Source of the DNA: Chara braunii
Taxonomy: Eukaryota; Streptophyta; Charophyceae; Charales; Characeae
Length of the DNA stretch: 40,957 bases
Direction of reading: 5' to 3'
NCBI GenBank assembly: GCA_003427395.1
Contig: BFEA01000145.1
Coordinates: 1,073,041 to 1,113,997 of the forward strand
The position numbers and the translations under genes were made by a program. Positions 20,640-30,665 of the stretch are shown piece after piece. Within the stretch, counting starts at the first letter, position 1, and the number at the start of each line of letters is the position of its first letter. A model generated the notes under the pieces. The model searched no databases. It saw only the letters and a program-made list of their open reading frames with translations, and was not told the origin of the DNA.

Positions 20640-21228
20640 GAGCCTCGTTCCACCCCACTTGAGTTCAAGTGCGACGCGAAAAATCATCGTTCCACCCTGC
20701 CCTAGAGAAATGCTTTTTTGTTTTCACATTTTGCATCTCAAGTGCCCGCTCTTGAAACTCAAGTGCAGCCCAGGCAAAATCGCACTTGAGTTCAAGTCAC
20801 CTCCCGGAGGTGCCTTGAGTTCAAGTCACCTCCCGGAGGTGCCTTGAGTTCAAGAGCTACCCTTGGGTTTCAGCCGCGGGTGCAGGTTTTTTTTTTTTCT
20901 TTTTCTCTTACGCCCCCCGTTCCTGGTTCACGGCATGTCCTTTTTGCGGTCCAGTGAGCAACGGCTACCGGTGGCGGTACCGGATGCCATCAGTGGAACT
21001 GTTGAGGCGGACATATTCAAGGCGGGTGCCGGCCTACTGCATCGAAAACCCGCCGGTGGGTCTCCGCACGAGGGGGAGCCAGGGTGTTTTTCTTTCAAGT
21101 GCAACATTTTCAAGTTCGGTCTCTAGTGTGCATGGAACGAGGAGGCGGCGTAGTGTAAATTAATCAAGATTTCACGATTAGGGCGCACTTGAAACTCAAG
21201 AGTTCTCAAGTGGTGTGGAACGAGGCTC
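20640..21228. mobile_element. 589-bp foldback element with repeated TTGAGTTCAAG motifs
   Basis: The outer ends are inverted: GAGCCTCGTTCCACCCCACT at 20640 and its complement (with one difference in the first 20 bases) ending at 21228. Inside both ends the motif TTGAGTTCAAG or TTGAAACTCAAG recurs at least six times. A 29-bp unit is tandemly repeated in the left half (about 20787-20845). There is no transposase ORF. Three-base flanks are TTT and TTA, so a target duplication is not proven. The repeated subterminal motifs resemble transposase binding sites of hAT- or foldback-type non-autonomous elements. Confidence 0.7.
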
Positions 21229-21312
21229 TTAGTGCCACACAACTTTTGTTGCCCTGTCGAACTTGGTGCCTGGGTGACCCTCCACTACACTTTTCCTTTG
21301 CTTATTATTTGG

Positions 21313-21315
<3 letters not shown>

Positions 21316-21346
<31 letters not shown>

Positions 21347-22850
21347 AAACCCTTCTCTTATATTCCAAATCAATTTAAGGGAGGCCGGGGACCTCACAAT
21401 TCAACCCGGAGTTATCCCGGCAGCATCAGCCCGTTTAGCTTATCAGGTAAATTTCCATTCTTCCTAAAAGCTATCACTTTTAGCGACTTAACAGGCAACT
21501 TCGGCTCCTTCTGAACGGTATGCAGACTTCCCTGTGAAATATCAATCAATGAACCTTTGCATCATATACACTCTTTCTTATTTCCTCACATTTTCAGCTG
21601 ATACATCTACCAATACTCCTATCATCCTACTGCCTACCACACCTAACTAACTGCCTACACCCCCACCTTACACCTAAGCATGGCCTGACACCGGTCGAAA
21701 CCCGACCGATTGGAACAGAGTTCCTTGTATACTTGGCACTCTACCACCCTCCTCCCCAAAGTGACCTCCTGCGATCTGAACCACGAACCGAGATGCCCTG
21801 GTTCGAAGACTCCTACCTACTGCCCTACTAACCACCCTCTAGCAACCAGTTGGAGAGGACTAACCCCTGTGAGCGACGGTAGCCCACTAGCTGGTTCCGA
21901 ATAGCCCAGGTCCTCAAAAACCACCATCATAAACGTCGACAGGCTTTCCCCTCCCTTGCCTTCCTCCGCCAGTCAACTGTGATTGCTTGTCTCAAGCCTT
22001 TCTTAATTGCTGCCTTCAACTCCTTGTCTGAGTATGGCCGCCTTTCGAACGTGGAACGGTTATGTCCACCCAAATGACTGCACAGATAACAGCCCTGGCC
22101 ACCTGCGCTACATATGGCCATCCCCTGAGTCCGGTGCTGTTCTCCTTGGTGAAACCCAGCAAGACCCACTTCTCATCTCATTCTATCTCCTCCCCCCCCA
22201 TGAGTTGCCAGTGTGATGCCCAGGGCCAGACACGTCTGGAAGCCGGCTACTCCCACCATAGGTGTCTGGTAAATTCTAATGGCCATCTACAGCGAGTGCA
22301 ACTCAAGTCCACCTCCACCCCCCGAGCTCTGAGCCATACTGCAGAAGGTGTCACCGAAAGCGACAACATCCAAGCATACCTGCGTGTTTTACGTTCGGGA
22401 GGTCCAGCAGAACCCTCCACAGTTTCCTAAAATTTTCCTCTTCCTGCAGGTCCAAAGGTAAAACAACACTCCATCTAGCAATTGCCACCGACGCTGGAGT
22501 CCTCGTTGGCCTCTTAGTCATTAATACGATTCCCCAGATGAGTAGGTAACTAAGTTCAGGCCCTGGGGATGCGCCCTGGTTATTCTCCCCTCCGACCAGC
22601 TCCACGCCACGGGATCAATTGACAACTGACGGAGTGCTGTCTGTCCCACCCATTGTGTACTGCACACATTCCCTCTCCCATCTCTCCTCTGTGTCACATG
22701 TATCTGTGGGAGATTATCCCAGACTCAAATCGTTGCTGCGTGCCCTTCTGTCAGGCTGCCATCAGTGGGTAATACTGACCAGACTGTCACCATCCTAAAC
22801 CCGCTCTCTGTTACCTTCTGCAGTCTCCAGACTGATTGCAGGGTTGTTGG
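21316..22850 (-). mobile_element. 5'-truncated LINE of a related family
   Basis: The T30 run at 21316-21345 is its poly-A tail on the minus strand. Behind it are the 29-bp 3' UTR match to the first LINE (21381-21409) and a decayed ORF2 C-terminus: DKELKAAIKKGLRQAITVDWRRK (about 21985-22040), ARAVICAVIW in another frame, and a zf-RVT remnant with SLSVTPSAVWL, CTRC (22289-22300) and TRHLWWE. The frame breaks several times. No RT is seen, so the copy is 5'-truncated; its right border is not sharply defined. Confidence 0.7.
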
Positions 22851-22942
22851 GATCACTGGTGAATACTAGGTACCGGGTGGATCCTGACCCTCTGGACCCA
22901 GTAAGTCTTTCCAACCCTGTGGGATGGCCTGCTTCTGTACGG

Positions 22943-23284
22943 GCTAGCCAGTAGGGCGGAATTAGGGTACATCAGCGGTGGAGATGATGGCTCTACCGCA
23001 GTAAGTCTTGCCGGAGTAAGGTTGAGATGATTTTTTGGGTTGGATGTTTGCATCCAGTGCTTGAAAATATTCCCAATATCAATCCTTAAAGAACCTAACT
23101 TTCTGTGTAGATTGCATAGCTATCATCTTTAGTCGAAGCCAGGTAATGGTCTCGGTAACTCAAAGTTTCTTACATAATCTACTCAATATGTTTTTGAATG
23201 GGACGCTGGGCCCGGTTCCCAGCACGTGTTGCTCCCCACGAATATATTGGAGCATGTCCAATTAAAAAAAAAAAAAAAAAAAAA
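22943..23284 (+). repeat. Poly-A-tailed dispersed repeat (SINE-like), copy with both ends
   Basis: It runs from GGGCTAGCCAGTAGGGCGGA through CTACCGCAGTAAGTCTTGCCGG, GGTAATGGTCTCGGTA and GGGACGCTGGGCCCGGTTCC to GTTGCTCCCCACG and a tail of 21 A (23264-23284). The head matches 13033-13100 and the tail matches 12894, 24031 and 27346. No protein is encoded. I cannot find convincing pol III A and B boxes, so it may be a truncated retroposon of another kind. Confidence 0.65.
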
Positions 23285-23880
23285 GTCAGTTTGAGACCTG
23301 GTAGAGAGATCTGGGGAGTTGTTGAGGGTGGAAGGCACCCTAGTGTTTATTGGTGAGCTGGTACTCAGTCGACGCTGGCTGAAGCTGGGGCAGGTCGCTT
23401 TGCCCTGTAGCCTAGCAGGTGGGGGGTTTCTGGGGTGGGTCGGGCCACTCTGTAATCTAGCAGTTGGGGTTGTGAGGCCTGGTAGAGATTGAGTATCGGG
23501 ACATCGGGGGGAGGCAGATAGGATTGGGCTGCTGAAAACACTAAGGCAGGTGTTTTTTTCGGTCTGAATGTTCCTAAGATCCAAGGTTTGGTTGGTTCTT
23601 CAGGGTTGCCAAGGGGGTTCTTAAGAATGATTTAGGATTCTGGGGGCTCCTAGCAACTCATCTTAGACGTGTCCATTGCTGATATACGTAGTGATCTGTG
23701 GCTGTTCGATGCCAGAACGACGGTGGCCGGTGCAAGGGTGTTGCCCTGTAACCGTGTTGCCCTGTAACCCAGCAGGTTGGGAATGTGAGGCCTGGAAGAG
23801 CTCGGCAGGGAGTAAGTCAGTGTTGGAGAGCTTTAGAAGGGTTGCTAGGGATCCACAAGGTTTTGAGGATTTGTAGGACC
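23285..23880. other. Repeat-derived non-coding DNA
   Basis: GCCCTGTAGCCTAGCAGGT (about 23401) and GCCCTGTAACCCAGCAGGTT (about 23759), each followed by a TGTGAGGCCTGG segment, are diverged copies of one unit. GTGTTGCCCTGTAACC is repeated twice in tandem at about 23738-23769. No gene is seen. Confidence 0.45.
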
Positions 23881-24113
23881 TCTGTGGTGGCGTGCTTTGT
23901 TGTGGCCAGACCTTTTTCTGAAGTTTGTCGTAGTAATTTTCTAAGTCACTCAAATTTTTCTTAGCCAAAGCGGGGTAATGGCCCCGGTATCTCAAACTTT
24001 CAAAATTCTATGTAAATTTCCATATGGGATGCTGGGCCCGGTTCCCAGCATGTGCCGCTCCCCACGAACAGATTGGAGCCTTGTATTTTTCTTATTAAAA
24101 AAAAAAAAAAAAA
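23881..24113 (+). repeat. Poly-A-tailed dispersed repeat, second plus copy
   Basis: TTAGCCAAAGCGGGGTAATG, TTCTATGTAAATTTCCATAT, GGATGCTGGGCCCGGTTCCC and GCCGCTCCCCACGAACAG match the 13033 and 22943 copies in order. A tail of 17 A lies at 24097-24113. The head region is replaced by unrelated sequence. Confidence 0.65.
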
Positions 24114-25235
24114 GGTCACATCATCCGGTGAGTTAAAAAATAGGGGAATTTTGTGTGGGCCCCCTGTAATTTTCATTCTTTTGCATCACGCCCCTCCGAA
24201 GGCCGACTTACCATGTCGTGGCCCTGGGGGCCTGGGGCCAAAACTCTTTGCCCTCTTTGGACTGGCGGTCTCATTTCCATCGGGCCCTGCGCCATATGCC
24301 CTCATGAGGAGCAGCCATCTTTCTGTAATGCCCCCGGAGCAGCAACGAGCCACAAATTTTATTAAGAGATGAATTCAAAATATGTTCTTGTTGACGCGGG
24401 GCTACGTTGTTGTTGCTGCGCCGAGAAAGCCGCAGCTGGAGTGCAAATGCTCCTCATGCTGCTTGGAGTTTGTGCGTCTACCATCATCCAGTGAGTGTTA
24501 CTCACCCTCTCCCTTACCCCTGTCCTCCTTGTTGCCTGTTTGGTTGTCGCTGTACTTCCTCTCGTCTGTCGCCGTGTCCTCCTGTTGTGTGTGTGTGTGT
24601 GTGCGTGTGTGTGTGTGTACAGTGAGATGAGTCTACATCATCATAAGATGAAGCAAGCTGAGTTTTAAGGAATGACACGTCTTAATAAATGCATATAATA
24701 CTGATTGTCCAGTGCAGCATGATTACCGTTTCTGAGTCCAATGAATCATGTCGTACTTCTGAAATGTCTCATACTATCATTGCATATTCAATCACATCGT
24801 TGAGACACAGAAACAAGCAGGAAACCTATCAATACCTTACACTGAAGGATGGCAGAATCACTCGGCCGAGACAGGATTGTCAAGGGGATGCGGAGTAGAG
24901 AAGGGGGAGAATGTGGAGGACCGAGAATGGGAAGGAAGAAGAAGACCACCGGAGAGCCCAGAATCCATGCATTGGGAGGAAACGATCACACTGAGTATAC
25001 AACAAAGAAGAAGGAAGCACCACACCAATCTATCTCAGGATCAAGCCATCCAAACATGGGAAGAGAATATAACAATTTTTTTTAACAAAACCAGAGACCT
25101 GAGGGCGGATAGTGAAGAAAAACTTCGTTGACGGATCATTCAAAGAGAAAGGGAAGGGAGTTGCACTCACGGCCGTAAGTAATACATCAAAATAGGTGGA
25201 CTTACAGTACGCAAGAAATTCAGGGAGACAAGGAG
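24114..25235. other. Unassigned stretch with a TG microsatellite
   Basis: A TG run lies at 24585-24620. An 84-residue hydrophilic reading at 24877-25131 (ESMHWEETITLSIQQ, QAIQTWEENITIFF) looks protein-like but has no recognised family and could be a transposon remnant. Nothing else is supported. Confidence 0.35.
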
Positions 25236-25556
25236 TTGACCAGAGTCATAAGAATTATCCACTCAGAGCTGGTGCATGAGGGAAAAACCTCGTTCACTTC
25301 GAAAAACAACATTAAGCCAAAACAAGTATCCGATGAGACTTGTGAACACTGCCATATGGTGGATCTTTCAAATACAACAGAGGGCAGTACCCAACAAGGC
25401 TCGCTCGATAGATGGATGGGGGTCGAGCAGTGGGGAAGCTGCGCTAGCGCTAGCGCCCTGACGCCGACGGACCGGCAAGGCCCGGTCCCTCCGGCGAGAC
25501 TAGCGCCTGGGGAGGGAAGCTCCTCGGCTGCCAGGCCTGTGAGCACACCCGACAAT

Positions 25557-25640
25557 CACGTGTGGCTCCTTTTGCCACGTGGCGTCTGTTGTTGGTGACG
25601 TGGCCGTCCCGTGACGCGGGGGCAGGGGTAGAGCCAGCCG
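25557..25640 (+). promoter_or_regulatory. G-box/TGACG cluster
   Basis: Two CACGTG G-boxes (25557-25562 and 25576-25581) lie 19 bp apart, then TGACGTGG (25596-25603), TGACGCGG and TGACGTTG (about 25636). Such ACGT and TGACG motifs are plant bZIP/bHLH binding sites. They stand 100-180 bp upstream of the small ORF at 25734, which makes a promoter possible, though the region is also simply GC-rich. Confidence 0.4.
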
Positions 25641-25733
25641 TGACGTTGAAGCGGAAACACAAGAGGGGAACAACTATCTGGGTTAGAGATGGAGTTGCGG
25701 GGGAAGCTACAACGAGGAGCAGATAACTGACTG

Positions 25734-25985
25734 ATGACCTTGGAAGAAGGATGCAGGAGGTTACAGGTGATGGTGGGCGAGCTGTCTTTGCGATCGCATG
25801 AGGAGCCAAAGGACGTAGGGGGGGCGATCTCTCTGGCTGGCTGGGTGAAGAATATGGCCGACGACATGCTGGACATCATCTGGGAGCTGGAGGAGAGGCC
25901 GGATCCCCATCTAGAATCCTGCATCGATTGGACGAGGGCACATGGCATGATGTCTACCTGTTATGCCCTCTTCGCCGGGTCGTAA
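25734..25985 (+). CDS. Hypothetical 83-residue helical protein
   Basis: An ATG-started ORF with mixed composition and predicted long helices (LEEGCRRLQVMVGELSL, then ISLAGWVKNMADDMLDIIWELEE). The second helix recalls, by eye, the W...AxDxxDxxxE pattern of the coiled-coil N-terminus of plant NLR resistance proteins, but the match is short and I do not rely on it. It lies just downstream of the G-box cluster and upstream of the AAC array in the same frame, with stops between. It could be an exon of a longer gene. Confidence 0.25.
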   Translation: MTLEEGCRRLQVMVGELSLRSHEEPKDVGGAISLAGWVKNMADDMLDIIWELEERPDPHLESCIDWTRAHGMMSTCYALFAGS

Positions 25986-26099
25986 CCTGCACTACAAGCT
26001 GGAGGAGCGGTTGATGGGTGATGACGACATGGACGATGAGAACTTGTAGGGGAATGGGGCGCAGCCTCGCAGGAAGACAAGGCTAACTCCGGCGTCAAC

Positions 26100-26640
26100 A
26101 CCGACAACAACAACAACAACAATATTAACAACAACAATGACTACATCAACAACAGCGACAACGACAACAACAACGGGCTTAGTGATAACAACAATGACAA
26201 CAACAACAGCATCAACAACAACGACTTCAACAAGAACAACAACAATGACAACAACAGCGGTCACAGCAACAACGATGTCGGCATCAACAACAACAACAAC
26301 AACAACAACAACAACGTCAACAATTACATCAACAACAACAAGGACTACAACGGCAGCGATGACCACGACAGCAGCGATGCGGTGGGAATTGGGGCAGATA
26401 ACAACAACAACGACAATGGGGATGATAACAACAACAACTGCGATCATGGCGACAATGGTGACGACGGTGGCAGCGATGATGGCGATAGAGATGTGGGGAT
26501 TGGGGATGATAACAGTGATGGGGATGACAACAACAACAACAGAGATGGGGATGACAACAACAACAACTACGAGGATGGCGGCAACGACGACGGCGGTGGA
26601 AGCGGCGACGACGATGGTAGCAACGACCACGGGAGCAGCA
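26100..26640. repeat. Imperfect AAC/GAY trinucleotide array
   Basis: ACAACAACA-type triplets dominate for about 540 bp, with GAC, GAT and GGC triplets increasing to the right. All frames stay open for long stretches because of the triplet period (Asn/Asp-rich, Thr-rich and Val-rich readings). The Asn/Asp frame is open from 26041 to 26891 (about 280 codons) but has no ATG before 26382. A real low-complexity coding exon cannot be excluded. Confidence 0.8.
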
Positions 26641-26891
26641 GGGTAGAGAGCATCAGCACGACGGAAAAGAAGCCTCATGCTGACGTGGTGGGGAGTGGAG
26701 TAGACACGGATAAGAGGGTTATATGCGGAGTGATGTGCCAGGCGAGATGGGGCTTGGGGTTGAAGGATCAATCTGTCGTTTCCCCCCCCTTGAACCCCTT
26801 CTATCTGCTGTTTCTTCATGGTGACTTGTTCTTCTCTTTCGGCCATCGGGTGGGAGTAGGACAGATGCCCACCTCCCCTTTTTTTTATTAG

Positions 26892-27343
26892 AGCTGACCG
26901 GTCCTCAAACACTAATCATGAAGGGGTGCCGATCGCCCCCAAGGGGATGTAGGGTGCTTAGGGTCTTAAGTTTTGCTTGTTTCCCTTCCTGGGGTGATCG
27001 ATGCCGATAGTTTTATAGATAGGATAATACTTCATGGGCATGAGGTCAATCTTCCCTGTCGCAGGGAAGTAATCAATGCCTCTACTCATCTTGGAAATAT
27101 TCAGACAGATTATATCATTGATAAAGTTCACATGCATCACATCATATCACACATATTTCATCACTTGTAGAGATTTGTGCTTAGTCTTGATGGATAAAGA
27201 TCATACATATCACATCATATCATTGTTAGGGTTTTGTGTTTAGATTTTGATAGATACAGAACACATACATCACATACACATCACACATACATTACATACA
27301 CTGCATGTATCACATCTTTGTTAGGGTTTCGTGGATCTGCATA
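26892..27343. other. Non-coding, CACATCATATC-type imperfect repeats
   Basis: From about 27120 to 27320 short variants of CACATCATATC and CACATACATCACA recur, with TTGTTAGGGTTTTGTG twice (27222 and 27318). No gene is visible. Confidence 0.5.
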
Positions 27344-27599
27344 GGGGTGCTGGGCCCGATTTCCAGCAGATACATTCACCTCACCGTACAGGGATGCTTG
27401 ACCCGATTTCCAGCAGATACATTCTCATAATTGTACAGGGACGCTGGACCCGATTTCCAGCTGGTGTAGCTCCCCACCAATAGATGGAGCCTTCGACGCC
27501 GGGGTCTACTTACCGGGGATGCTCTTATCACCTCGTTAAGTAGGTTTCCCGTATAACGAAGTTTCTTAGAAAAAAAAAAGAAAAAAAAAAGAAAGAAAG
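27344..27599 (+). repeat. 47-bp tandem array leading into a poly-A-tailed repeat end
   Basis: Units begin at 27344, 27391 and 27438, each with GCTGGxCCCGATTTCCAGC (a short inverted repeat itself), the first two followed by AGATACATTC. The third continues into the family 3' end (GTAGCTCCCCACCAATAGAT...) and an A/G-rich tail at 27570-27599. The plain copies elsewhere have only one such module, so it was amplified here. Confidence 0.75.
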
Positions 27600-29503
27600 T
27601 AAAATGCTCAAGCATCCGTCACTCACTGTCATGACACCCATTTAGTGCACCAAAAAGACTCCTAGGAATTATGATCGGAGGGCTACAACATCCAAGGAAC
27701 GCGCAACATCTGGTTCAACCCCCTAGCCACATTCATAAAACTCGAAGCACCCTGTTTTAGTGGGCAACAATAACCCTAGTCATAGAGCATGGTATCGATA
27801 CATATTATTAAGAGAATATTGCCCAATACCCACCAGGGACAGGCATCCATAGGGTTACGGTCCTTACAGAGGATAGATCGAATGTATAACTACATGATCC
27901 ATCATTTTGTCTAGTAAGATCAAAAGTAAGGTGAGGGAGAAGGCGAAAAATAAGGTCAAGATCGTTCTAATAGCCACACAGTACAGGTATGGCGGGTGGA
28001 CGAGTTCCCAAAGTGCCAGTGAATCCAAAGCCAAGCATTGAGGGGGAGCCATGAAGGATGTGGGAGAACCACTCATTCTTGCTAGCAAGATGATGACCAT
28101 GACTGCGATTGGCAGCATGCTCACAAAAAAAGCAGAGAGGACAGCAGGAAAGCGACGAAAGCGACTCATGTTGCACCAACTCTGATAGTCATTTAGATAG
28201 ACTAAGTGGTGGAGGAGTGAAAGATGCATTCAACATAGAGACAACGCGTAGACTTCCGATGGCTCAGCAGATCAAGAAATTCTTAGAACGCAAGGGTGGC
28301 CAAGAACATTGAGAAGATCGTAATCACTCTGAGGCAGAATGTTGAGAAGTCCATGAAGGGCTTGAAAAGGGGAACCACCTACGGCAAGTGTGAGTCCCTC
28401 GGCAACTCCTATGGCGAAGCACACATAGACACAGTGGTACACAACAGATGAACAAAAACCAGGCAGGTAACGCGTTAGACATACAAGAACCAAGCATGGG
28501 GGCTGCAATAGGGAGGGGGGATGAGAAGAGGGGTAGGAGGGGAGACAATGAGAATAAGAGAAAGAGGGAAAGAGAGACAGAGAAAGAGAAAGAGAAAGCT
28601 CCCAGATCGGGCAACCGACCCCAACGTGTCGACGAAACCAAAAAAAGGGGTGTAGTAGAATAGTCCTGAAAGTTCTTTCGCCAGCGTCTACCGAACTGGC
28701 TCATCTGGGGGGAGATGCCCCTCCGTTATCGTTCTGAAATGGGAGAAGAAAACGAAAGAAAGGAGAAAGATGAGAAACGAGGTGAGGATGAAGAGGGGAA
28801 GAGGAGGAGGGGGGAGGGGGAAGGAGGGAGGGTGGAGGAGCACAAGGAAATAGGGAACATTACCCCCGTCGTGCGAGAAGAAGATGTTGCTGACATGGCA
28901 GTTCTCGAGGCAGACCAAGGTGGGGACGAAGAGACTTGTGCGTCCAATAATCAAGAGCAACAGTCGTCAGAAAATTCCGGGGGCACAAACACCAAGATCA
29001 CTTCGGAACGGCGCGAAGTGCATGCGTGTAACCAGGCAGGAGTCATAGATGATTCCGACAGGTTACCCGCACACCGCTTCGGCCACCGAAGAATTTAAGA
29101 GGGTTTTCACTACATGAATATTACCCCAGACTACCGAAAGTACGCGGCTTGTCAAGGCCGGGTTGGGTCAGTGGGGGTGTCCAAGGTGGCTCTGGACAGA
29201 TCCCTTTACCCCTGATCATCTGGGAGGGGTCCCAGGACTATTGGAACAAAAAACATAATGTATCCTTTATGCGTACCACAGGCATATACCCCTTACCAAC
29301 GCTAAGGGCGAAACGGAGTCAGGCCTGGGAAAAAACCAAAAGACCACAGAATAGGGGGCGAAGGACTGCAACATACTGCCTTTTTTTTTAAATGGCCAAC
29401 TCGTGAAGAAAAAATATAAATATATATATAAAGAGTGTATAGGGATTAATTCATGGCCATCATCTAGAAACCAACCAACACTCGCCGGAGGAGTATTATC
29501 AAA

Positions 29504-29506
<3 letters not shown>
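27600..29506. other. Unassigned, partly purine-rich DNA
   Basis: A plus-strand reading at 28109-28312 (AFNIETTRRLPMAQQIKKFLERKGG) continues in another frame near 28300 (AKNIEKIVITLRQNVEKSM), so a broken gene or element fragment may be present, but I recognise no family. From 28500 to 28850 the plus strand is nearly all purine; the Glu/Arg/Lys-rich ORF at 28715-29098 arises from that tract and is not supported as a gene. Confidence 0.35.
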
Positions 29507-29569
<63 letters not shown>

Positions 29570-29586
29570 TGTGTGTGTGTGTGTGT

Positions 29587-29644
<58 letters not shown>

Positions 29645-29674
29645 TTGTGTGTGTGTGTCTGTGTCTGTGTGTGC
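29507..29674. repeat. Compound GA/GT microsatellite
   Basis: About 60 bp of GA passes directly into about 105 bp of GT with three single-base interruptions. It is the second large GA/GT array in the window. Confidence 0.95.
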
Positions 29675-30016
29675 GCACGGTGGGTGTGTATAAACACGGC
29701 CATCCCATTTGCAATGGGAGAGGAGGCCAATTCGACGTCCGCGAGGTTAGCATCAGGATAAAGCTCTACAATAATTAGTCTCTTTTTTTAAGGAGAGAAC
29801 CACTTCAATATGCCGGGGGGGAGGTGGGTGGGAGGTGTGGATTAGGTAGGGAGCTGTTAAAAGATTAGTAGGTTAGATTGTGTTAGGATTGGCAAAATTA
29901 AAAGAGATTTTGATGGTCAGTTTGTTTAGACAGGCTGTAAGAAAATTTTGCCTTCAGGCAATAGCAGCTTGTCTTAGGGTGATAGTCTGTTGCTAAGACA
30001 CAAGGTCTAAGCTCAC
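29675..30016. other. Non-coding spacer
   Basis: CTTGTCTTAG at about 29972 and CTAAGACACAAG at about 29993 can pair as a hairpin. No gene or element is recognised. Confidence 0.4.
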
Positions 30017-30021
30017 CCTGT

Positions 30022-30665
30022 TCAGTTTTTAACTGAATACACAGCCCATTCAATGCATGGATTAGTTGCCCTTAACCATTTCAGGCTCAGAACCAGATCA
30101 AAAGGCAAGTGTGGAAACACATAGAAGTTCAGACTATGTCTGACTTCTCCTTTGGCATCAAAGGTGACTGGCACACCTTTGATAACCTGTTGGACTGTGA
30201 CGGACTGGGCATTCCCAACCTGTATGCATAAGGGATGCTCAAGGTCTGAGACCTTGAGTCCCAAGTGAAGTTTCTGCACTCCTGTAGGGGAGATGAAATT
30301 TCGTGTAGCACCATAGTGTAATAGTGCTTTGATCCGGGTTCTGTTAATCAGAGGTTTAAGAAAGATCAGATCTGACTTCACTTTTCTCTTCTCCTTCAGT
30401 TGGAGATGAAGGGAGCAGAGATGATCAGTCTCTTCCTCAGACATGGGCTCATTCAAGAAAGACTCAGTGTACACATACAAAGAGTCAGGGGCAACCTCAA
30501 CACAATTAGGCTCAGAGACTAATTCACCTTTAAACGAGGGTGAATGCAATTCAACAGGGGTGGATGCTACCTCTACTGGCCTGTTCAGTTTTTTGAACTG
30601 TTAGTGCCCCAAGTGGGGCAATCCTTCACGAAGTGCTTGCACGCCCTAAACCGCGTTTTTAGCCG
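30022..30665 (-). pseudogene. gag zinc-knuckle end plus protease of a second Ty3-type element
   Basis: On the minus strand, CKHFVKDCP at about 30640-30614 is the second half of a CCHC knuckle, followed by a stop. Then a 175-residue reading (30549-30022) contains the protease signature of the CGATRNFIS-type Ty3 elements, but the active site reads LLHYGATRNFIS: the catalytic Asp is His and the next Cys is Tyr. The second motif DLVLSLKWLRATNP and CIEW follow. RT is absent, so this is an isolated gag-pro fragment. It is unrelated in detail to the first element's DTGSS-type protease. Confidence 0.75.

Noticed and set aside
25992-26912. 306-residue minus-strand ORF rich in Val and Ile
   Set aside because: It is the complement of the AAC array; poly-Val/Ile arises from GTT triplets and all frames stay open there.
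27050-27340. CRISPR-like array of short repeats
   Set aside because: The CACATCATATC variants have no constant repeat length or regular unique spacers, and the genome is eukaryotic.
28715-29098. 127-residue Glu/Lys/Arg-rich ORF
   Set aside because: It is produced by a purine tract; the only non-repetitive tail matches nothing I recognise.
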